A stretch of DNA of 64,000 bases, from positions 1,798,001 to 1,862,000 of the forward strand of contig CBDICI010000004.1 of NCBI GenBank assembly GCA_965277345.1. The letters run 5' to 3'. The DNA comes from CAIOYC01 sp965277345. GTDB lineage: Bacteria; Pseudomonadota; Alphaproteobacteria; Caulobacterales; Caulobacteraceae. Below the pieces are notes generated by a model. It made no database searches and was not told the origin of the DNA. It saw only the letters and a program-made list of their open reading frames with translations. Position 1 is the first letter of the stretch, and each line of letters begins with the position of its first letter. The position numbers and the translations under genes were made by a program. Shown piece by piece: positions 59,138-64,000 of this stretch.

Positions 59138-60081
59138 TGGAGGGGCCGCACACATCGGTCCTGCTGGACGAGGTGGTGGAGGCCACGGCGGCTGCGCCCG
59201 GCCGGGTGGTGGTCGACGCCACCTTCGGCGCCGGCGGCTATGCCCGCGCCTTCCTGGACCGGGGGGCAGAGGTCATCGCCTTCGACCGCGACCCGTCCGC
59301 CCGCCGCTTTGCCGTGCCTCTGCAGGCGACCGGCCGCTTTCGCCTGATCGAGCGCCGGTTCTCCGAGCTTGAGGATGGGCTGGCCGAGGCGGGCGCGAGC
59401 GCCTGCGACGCTGTGGCCTTCGACCTCGGCGTCAGCTCCATGCAGTTGGACGAGGCCGAGCGCGGCTTTTCCTTCATGCGCGACGGACCGTTGGACATGC
59501 GGATGGGACCCGATGGGATGACCGCCGCTGATCTGGTCAACACCGCCGAGACCGCCGAGTTGGCCCGCATCTTCTTCCTCTATGGCGAGGAGCGGAAGTC
59601 GCGCCACATCGCCAATGTGCTGGTGCGCCGGCGGAGCGAGCGGCCGTTCAGCCGCACGCTGGACCTGGCCGAGACGGTGGAGCGGGCGCTGGGCGGACGC
59701 CGCGGCGCGCCGACCCATCCCGCCACCCGCGTATTCCAGGCGCTGCGCATCGCGGTGAACGAGGAACTGGCCGAATTGGAAGCGGGCTTGGAAGCTGCGG
59801 AGCGTGTGCTGCGGCCGGGCGGGCGGCTGGCCGTGGTCACCTTCCACTCGCTGGAGGATCGGATCGTGAAGGGCTTCTTCACCGAGCGGGCCGGGCGCAC
59901 GCCCGCGGGCTCGCGCCACCTGCCGCCGGCGGAAAAAGGTCCGGCGCCCAGCTTCGATCTGTTGTTCAGGACCGCCCGTGCGCCGGGCGAGGCGGAGACC
60001 GCCGCCAACCCCCGCGCCCGCTCCGCCAAGCTGCGCGCCGGGATTCGTACCGAGGCCGACGCCTGGAGACGCGCCGCATGA
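59137..60081 (+). CDS. rsmH: 16S rRNA (cytosine-1402-N4)-methyltransferase RsmH (MraW)
   Basis: 314 residues from the ATG at 59137, overlapping the mraZ stop by one base. HTSVLLDEVVEATAAAPGRVVVDATFGAGGYARAFLDRGAEVIAFDRD is motif I. DAVAFDLGVSSMQLDEAERGFSFMRDGPLDMRM, FQALRIAVNEELAELEAGL and AVVTFHSLEDRIVKGFF are family signatures, and NPRARSAKLRAGIR ends it. It methylates C1402 in the ribosomal P site. Overlaps ftsL by 4 nt. Confidence 0.96.
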   Translation: MEGPHTSVLLDEVVEATAAAPGRVVVDATFGAGGYARAFLDRGAEVIAFDRDPSARRFAVPLQATGRFRLIERRFSELEDGLAEAGASACDAVAFDLGVSSMQLDEAERGFSFMRDGPLDMRMGPDGMTAADLVNTAETAELARIFFLYGEERKSRHIANVLVRRRSERPFSRTLDLAETVERALGGRRGAPTHPATRVFQALRIAVNEELAELEAGLEAAERVLRPGGRLAVVTFHSLEDRIVKGFFTERAGRTPAGSRHLPPAEKGPAPSFDLLFRTARAPGEAETAANPRARSAKLRAGIRTEADAWRRAA

Positions 60082-60446
60082 ACGGTCTTCGCCAGATGAT
60101 GATGCGCAAGGTGCGCGGCGTTCGCGTGGTCGACCTCGGCGCCGGCGCCATGCTCCTGCTGATCGTGCTCGTGGTCTACGCCTCCAAGACGTCGGGCGGA
60201 GCGGAGGCGGCGAAGATCGCCGATACCGACCGCCAGATCGCCACCGAGGAACAGCAGGTGCGTCTGCTCCGCGCCCAGGAGTCCTACCTCACCCGGCCCG
60301 AGCGCCTGCGCACCCTGTCGCGGCAATATCTCAACATGGCCCCGGTCAGCGCCCTGCATGAAGTGACGCCCGAGTCGCTGCTGCAGGTGCGTCAGGCGTT
60401 CGCCCCGGCGCAGAAGCCGGTCACGCCGGCGGAGGCGCCGCGATGA
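60078..60446 (+). CDS. ftsL: Cell division protein FtsL
   Basis: 122 residues, a small bitopic protein. There is a short basic head (RQMMMRKVRGVRVVDLG), one membrane span at about 21-39 (AGAMLLLIVLVVYASKT), then a heptad-like coiled coil (AAKIADTDRQIATEEQQVRLLRAQESYLTRPERLRTLS). The RYLN-type QYLNMAPV element is typical of alphaproteobacterial FtsL. It activates the FtsWI synthase with FtsB. Sequence conservation in this family is low, so position between rsmH and ftsI is a large part of the evidence. 4-nt overlaps on both sides. Confidence 0.88.
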   Translation: MNGLRQMMMRKVRGVRVVDLGAGAMLLLIVLVVYASKTSGGAEAAKIADTDRQIATEEQQVRLLRAQESYLTRPERLRTLSRQYLNMAPVSALHEVTPESLLQVRQAFAPAQKPVTPAEAPR

Positions 60447-62230
60447 GCTTCAACGACCTGTCCGGCGGTTATCGCCCCCCGCCTACCGCCAGTCAGGTCT
60501 GGCGCTGGCTGGTGGAGTTCGTCTGGCGGATCGAACACGCCTTCGAGCGTTCCAGAGCCGAGGATCGGCCCGCCGACGACGCCCGGCTACGCATCTTCCT
60601 GCTCTTGGCCCTGTTCGTCATGGCCTTCGGCTGGGTGGCGCTGTCCGCCGGGCGGGTGGCGCTCCTCACCAAGCCGCATGTGACTGCGGCGCCGGGGGAG
60701 GCCAGCGAGGCGCGCGCGACGCTGGAGGATCGCAATGGCCTGCTCATGGCCACCGACCTGCCGAGCTTTGACCTCTACCTCAACCCCCGCGGCGCCACCG
60801 CCAACGGCCGTGGTGAGACCCGCCAGGCCCTGCTGAGCGTGTTGCCGATCGCGGCGGAGAAGATCGACGCGGCGTTCGCCTCCGGCCATCGCACCTTCCT
60901 CGCCGGTGGGTTGAGCGCGGCGCAGCGCGCCCTGGTGCACGATCTTGGCCGTCCCGGGGTTGAGTTTGAGGAGGCGCCCAGGCGCTTCTATCCCCTCGGC
61001 TCCAGCGCCGCGCATCTGATCGGCTATACCGAGACCCGCGGCGGCGCTTTGGCCGGGGCGGAACGCGCGCTCGATCCGCTGATCCAGGCCAATGGGGCGG
61101 CGGGCCAACCTGTCCAGCTATCCGTCGACCTGCGGGTGCAGGCGGCGCTGGAGGACGAGCTGGACAGGGCGGCGCAGCGCTTTCAGGTCCCGGACGCGGC
61201 CGGCATCGTCGTCGATGTGCAGACCGGCGAAATCCTGGCCATGGCCAGCGTGCCCACCTTCGACCCCGGCAATCTTCGCACGGCCTCGAGCGAGGCGTTG
61301 AAGAACCACGTGGCCGGCGTCGATTACGAGGCGGGCTCGGTGTTCAAGGTCTTCACCCTGGCGGCGGGGCTGGATACGGGCGCGACGACCCTCGCCTCCA
61401 CCTACGATGTGTCCCATCCCCTGGTGATCGGCCAGAACCGGCCGATCCACGATTTCGACAAGGGGGATACCAGCCTGACCCTGGCGCAGGTCTTCACCCA
61501 CTCCTCCAACATTGGCGCCAGCCACGTGGCCATCGCCCTGGGGTCGGAGCGGATGGACCGCTACATGCGCAAATTCGGTCTCTATGCCGCCGCGCCGAGC
61601 GAGCTGCGCGAGTCCACCCGCCCGCTCCTGCCCCACCGTGCGGCGGATGGACGGCTGGACGACGGCGCGCTGGCCTATATGTCGTTCGGTCAGGGTCTGT
61701 CGGTGACGCCGTTGATGATCGCCACCGGCATGACCTCGATCTTCAACGGCGGAACATATATGCCGCTCACCATCGTCAAGCGGGCCGGGGACGCGCCCGT
61801 CGGCCGCCGCGTCGTCTCCCAGCGCACGGCAAGGACCATGCTCGACCTCATGCGGCTGAACGTGACGGACCCCAAGGGCTCGGGCCGCAGCGCCGAGGTT
61901 CCGGGTCTGAGCGTCGGCGGCAAGACCGGCACCGCGCAGAAGGCCGCGGGCGGCCACTACCTGGTCGGGGCGCGGGTGGCCTCCTTCGCTGCGGTCTTCC
62001 CCACCACCGGCGAACTCGCGGACAAGCGCTATCTCGTCTATGTGTTGCTGGACAATCCCAAGCCCGCCCCCGGCACCTTCGGCTTCGCCACCGCCGGCTT
62101 CACCGCCGCGCCGACCGCGGGGGCGGTGATTAACCGGATCGCGCCGTTCCTGGGCGTAAGGCGGACGGTCGCGCCGGCGGCGCCGATCTCACCCGCCGTC
62201 CCGGCCTCCGCTTCCATGGGCGCGGACTGA
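60443..62230 (+). CDS. ftsI: Peptidoglycan transpeptidase FtsI (PBP3)
   Basis: 595 residues. One membrane anchor at about 50-72, then the class B PBP domain (ATLEDRNGLLMATDLP). The transpeptidase domain has S299-V-F-K, S354-S-N and K494-T-G-T-A. The SSN motif and gene position distinguish it from the elongation PBP2 at 5506. It cross-links septal peptidoglycan with FtsW, whose gene lies 18 kb upstream in this permuted cluster. Its stop shares one base with murE. Confidence 0.95.
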   Translation: MSFNDLSGGYRPPPTASQVWRWLVEFVWRIEHAFERSRAEDRPADDARLRIFLLLALFVMAFGWVALSAGRVALLTKPHVTAAPGEASEARATLEDRNGLLMATDLPSFDLYLNPRGATANGRGETRQALLSVLPIAAEKIDAAFASGHRTFLAGGLSAAQRALVHDLGRPGVEFEEAPRRFYPLGSSAAHLIGYTETRGGALAGAERALDPLIQANGAAGQPVQLSVDLRVQAALEDELDRAAQRFQVPDAAGIVVDVQTGEILAMASVPTFDPGNLRTASSEALKNHVAGVDYEAGSVFKVFTLAAGLDTGATTLASTYDVSHPLVIGQNRPIHDFDKGDTSLTLAQVFTHSSNIGASHVAIALGSERMDRYMRKFGLYAAAPSELRESTRPLLPHRAADGRLDDGALAYMSFGQGLSVTPLMIATGMTSIFNGGTYMPLTIVKRAGDAPVGRRVVSQRTARTMLDLMRLNVTDPKGSGRSAEVPGLSVGGKTGTAQKAAGGHYLVGARVASFAAVFPTTGELADKRYLVYVLLDNPKPAPGTFGFATAGFTAAPTAGAVINRIAPFLGVRRTVAPAAPISPAVPASASMGAD

Positions 62231-63675
62231 TGGCGCCGCGGCTGTCCGACATCGTGCATCGCGCCGTGGGCGAGCGTGACCCGGTGATCGCCGGCGTGAC
62301 CGCCGACAGCCGCAAGGTGAAGCCGGGCTATCTGTTCGCCGCGCTTCCCGGCGCCGCCGCGGACGGCCGCGCCTTCATCGACAAGGCCGTGGCCGCCGGC
62401 GCGGCGGCGGTTCTGGCTCCGCTGGAGACCCCCGCCGCAGCCGTTCCGACCATCGCCGCCCACGACGTGAAACGCGCCTATGCCCTGGCCGCGCGCGCCT
62501 TTTGGGGCAAGGAGCCGGCGACGGTGGTGGCGGTGACCGGCACCAATGGCAAGACCTCCGTCGCCACCTTCTGCAGACAGATTTTCGCCCGGTGCGGCCA
62601 CGCCGCAGCGAGCCTCGGGACGCTGGGCCTGCAGTTGGAAGGCGAGGACCTGATCCCCCCCGGCCTCACCACGCCCGACGCCGCCGACGTGGCCCGCTTC
62701 GCCGCCCAACTGGTGGAGCGCGGCGTGACCCACTTGGCCCTGGAGGCCTCGTCCCATGGCCTGGACCAACGGCGTCTGGACGGGCTGACCCTGAAGGCGG
62801 CCGGGTTCCTCAACCTCAGTCAGGACCACCTCGACTATCACGGCGATATGGCCGCTTACCGGGACGCCAAGCTGCGCCTGTTCGACACCCTGCTGCCGCG
62901 CGGGGCGACCGCGGTGCTGAACGCCGACAGCGAAGCCTTCCAGTCCTTCGCCGCCGCGGCGGTGATGCACGGCCAGAGCGTGGTTTCGGTGGGCGAGAGC
63001 GCCACGGGCCTCCGTCTAGTTTCCCGCCATGCCGAGCCCGCCGGGCAGCGTCTTCGGCTGACGGTTCACGGCCACGAACACGACGTGCTGTTGCCGCTGG
63101 CCGGCGCCTTCCAGGCTTCCAATGCGTTGGTCGCGGCCGGCCTGTGTATCGCGGCCGGCGAAACGGTCGAGGGCGTGTTGGGCGCGCTGGAACATCTGCG
63201 CGGCGCGCCGGGGCGCTTGCAGCGGGTGGGCGCGGGACCCAATGGCGGCGAGGCCTATGTGGACTATGCCCATACCCCGGGCGGGCTGGAGACGGTGTTG
63301 AAGGCGCTGCGGCCCCACGCGGCAGGCCGGCTGATCGTGGTGTTCGGCGCGGGCGGCGACCGGGACCGGGCCAAGCGTCCCCTGATGGGCCGGGCGGCTG
63401 AGGCTCTGGCCGACATCGCCATCGTCACCGACGACAACCCCCGGAGCGAAGATCCGGCCGAGATCCGCCGCGCGGTGCTGGACGGGGCGCCCAGCGCGCT
63501 GGAGGTGGGCGACCGCCGCGCCGCCATCCGTGCCGCCGCCACGCAGCTTCGCCCGGGCGACGTGCTGGTGGTGGCCGGCAAGGGCCACGAGCAGGGCCAG
63601 ATGGTCGCCGGGGTGAACCATCCCTTCGACGACGTGACCGAGACGCGCGCCGCGCTCCAGGCCGCGCATGTCTGA
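62230..63675 (+). CDS. murE: UDP-MurNAc-L-Ala-D-Glu:meso-diaminopimelate ligase MurE
   Basis: 481 residues. GVTADSRKVKPGYLFAALPGAAADG is the N-terminal UDP-binding part. VAVTGTNGKTSVATFCRQIF holds P-loop K108. HLALEASSHGLDQRRLDGL, FLNLSQDHLDYHGDMAAY and VDYAHTPGGLETVLKAL follow. VTDDNPRSEDPAEIRR has the D-N-P-R motif diagnostic for meso-diaminopimelate. VVAGKGHEQGQ ends the domain. So the wall is of the meso-DAP type. Its 3' end overlaps murF by 8 bp. Confidence 0.96.
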   Translation: MAPRLSDIVHRAVGERDPVIAGVTADSRKVKPGYLFAALPGAAADGRAFIDKAVAAGAAAVLAPLETPAAAVPTIAAHDVKRAYALAARAFWGKEPATVVAVTGTNGKTSVATFCRQIFARCGHAAASLGTLGLQLEGEDLIPPGLTTPDAADVARFAAQLVERGVTHLALEASSHGLDQRRLDGLTLKAAGFLNLSQDHLDYHGDMAAYRDAKLRLFDTLLPRGATAVLNADSEAFQSFAAAAVMHGQSVVSVGESATGLRLVSRHAEPAGQRLRLTVHGHEHDVLLPLAGAFQASNALVAAGLCIAAGETVEGVLGALEHLRGAPGRLQRVGAGPNGGEAYVDYAHTPGGLETVLKALRPHAAGRLIVVFGAGGDRDRAKRPLMGRAAEALADIAIVTDDNPRSEDPAEIRRAVLDGAPSALEVGDRRAAIRAAATQLRPGDVLVVAGKGHEQGQMVAGVNHPFDDVTETRAALQAAHV

Positions 63676-64000
63676 GTCCCAGAGCCAAACCGCGCTTTGG
63701 ACCTCGGCGGAGATCGCCAACGCCACGGGGGGGCGGACCGAGGGCGCACCCTTCGACGTGTTCGGCGTCTCCATCGACAGTCGCACGGTGGAGCCCGGCG
63801 ACCTGTTCGTGGCGCTGGCGGGGGAACGTGACGGTCACGGCTTCGTCGGCGACGCCATGGCCAAGGGCGCCGCGGCGGCCCTGGTGACCCGCACCATCGC
63901 CGGGCCGGACATCCGGGTGGAGGACACCTTTCGCGCGCTGGAGCGGCTGGGCGAGGCGGCCCGCGACCGCGCCGTCGCGGCCCGGCGCGCCGCCGTCACC
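63668..64000 (+). CDS. murF: UDP-MurNAc-tripeptide--D-Ala-D-Ala ligase MurF, N-terminal part
   Basis: The first 111 codons, cut by the window end. ALWTSAEIANATGGRTEG, FDVFGVSIDSRTVEPGDLFVALAGERDGHGFVGDAMAKGAAAALV is the N-terminal UDP-binding domain of MurF, matching the D-S-R-x-x-x-P-G-D-L-F-x-A-x-x-G signature. The start at 63668 overlaps murE by 8 bp. It joins the D-Ala-D-Ala made by ddl (48472) to the tripeptide made by MurE. In unpermuted clusters mraY and murD would come next; they would lie beyond the window. Confidence 0.9.
   Translation, partial: MSESQSQTALWTSAEIANATGGRTEGAPFDVFGVSIDSRTVEPGDLFVALAGERDGHGFVGDAMAKGAAAALVTRTIAGPDIRVEDTFRALERLGEAARDRAVAARRAAVT

Overview
The window reads as a high-GC alphaproteobacterial chromosome, most likely from Caulobacterales (Caulobacter/Phenylobacterium-like). 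This rests on the FtsZ sequence with its long Pro/Ala linker, a CtrA-type box in front of ftsZ, the lpxC-bamD-recN gene order, a ROSE-like leader on an hsp20 gene, and several families of intergenic palindromic repeats. There is no phage, no insertion sequence, no CRISPR array, no rRNA and no recognisable tRNA.

Region 1 (1-9.2 kb) starts with the end of a heptosyltransferase-like gene. A DUF2076 protein and a TVP38-type membrane protein follow, then the rod-shape operon mreB-mreC-mreD-mrdA(PBP2)-rodA and a VOC-family protein. Region 2 (9.2-20.9 kb) holds gpmA, two tandem pentapeptide-repeat proteins, an hsp20 gene, an operon of two exported methyltransferase-like proteins plus a secreted protein, an SCP2 protein with a hydrolase, folD, and the ADP-heptose genes hldE-hldD.

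Region 3 (21-40.2 kb) is a surface-polysaccharide locus. It encodes a beta-barrel outer-membrane protein, a Wzc-type BY-kinase, an O-antigen ligase/polymerase-like protein, gmd-fcl for GDP-6-deoxyhexose, a WcaI-like glycosyltransferase, a secreted beta-helix protein, two paralogous glycosyltransferases, an acetyltransferase, an FkbM methyltransferase, a cupin, a DegT-type sugar aminotransferase, a frameshifted methyltransferase and a GT4 glycosyltransferase. No Wza-like exporter, Wzx flippase or initiating sugar-phosphate transferase is present here, so those parts would have to lie elsewhere.

Region 4 (41.9-64 kb) is the division and cell-wall (dcw) cluster, but circularly permuted. The usual second half (ftsW-murG-murC-murB-ddl-ftsQ-ftsA-ftsZ-lpxC-bamD-recN) comes first. 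The RNase P RNA gene and the usual first half (mraZ-rsmH-ftsL-ftsI-murE-murF, cut by the window end) follow. The ftsW-to-ftsZ half is also interrupted by accessory genes: hicAB between murG and murC, a frameshifted GFA gene between murC and murB, a secreted Pro/Tyr/Gln-rich protein between murB and ddl, and an antisense small gene between ftsA and ftsZ. Together the mre and dcw genes supply elongation, precursor synthesis and septation; lpxC, bamD and hldED supply outer-membrane biogenesis.

The strongest regulatory signals are a MraZ-type operator (three CCCA boxes exactly 10 bp apart) before mraZ, a full CtrA consensus before ftsZ, and a ROSE-type RNA thermometer before hsp20. All functional statements come from reading sequence motifs and from memory of protein families; no database search was run.
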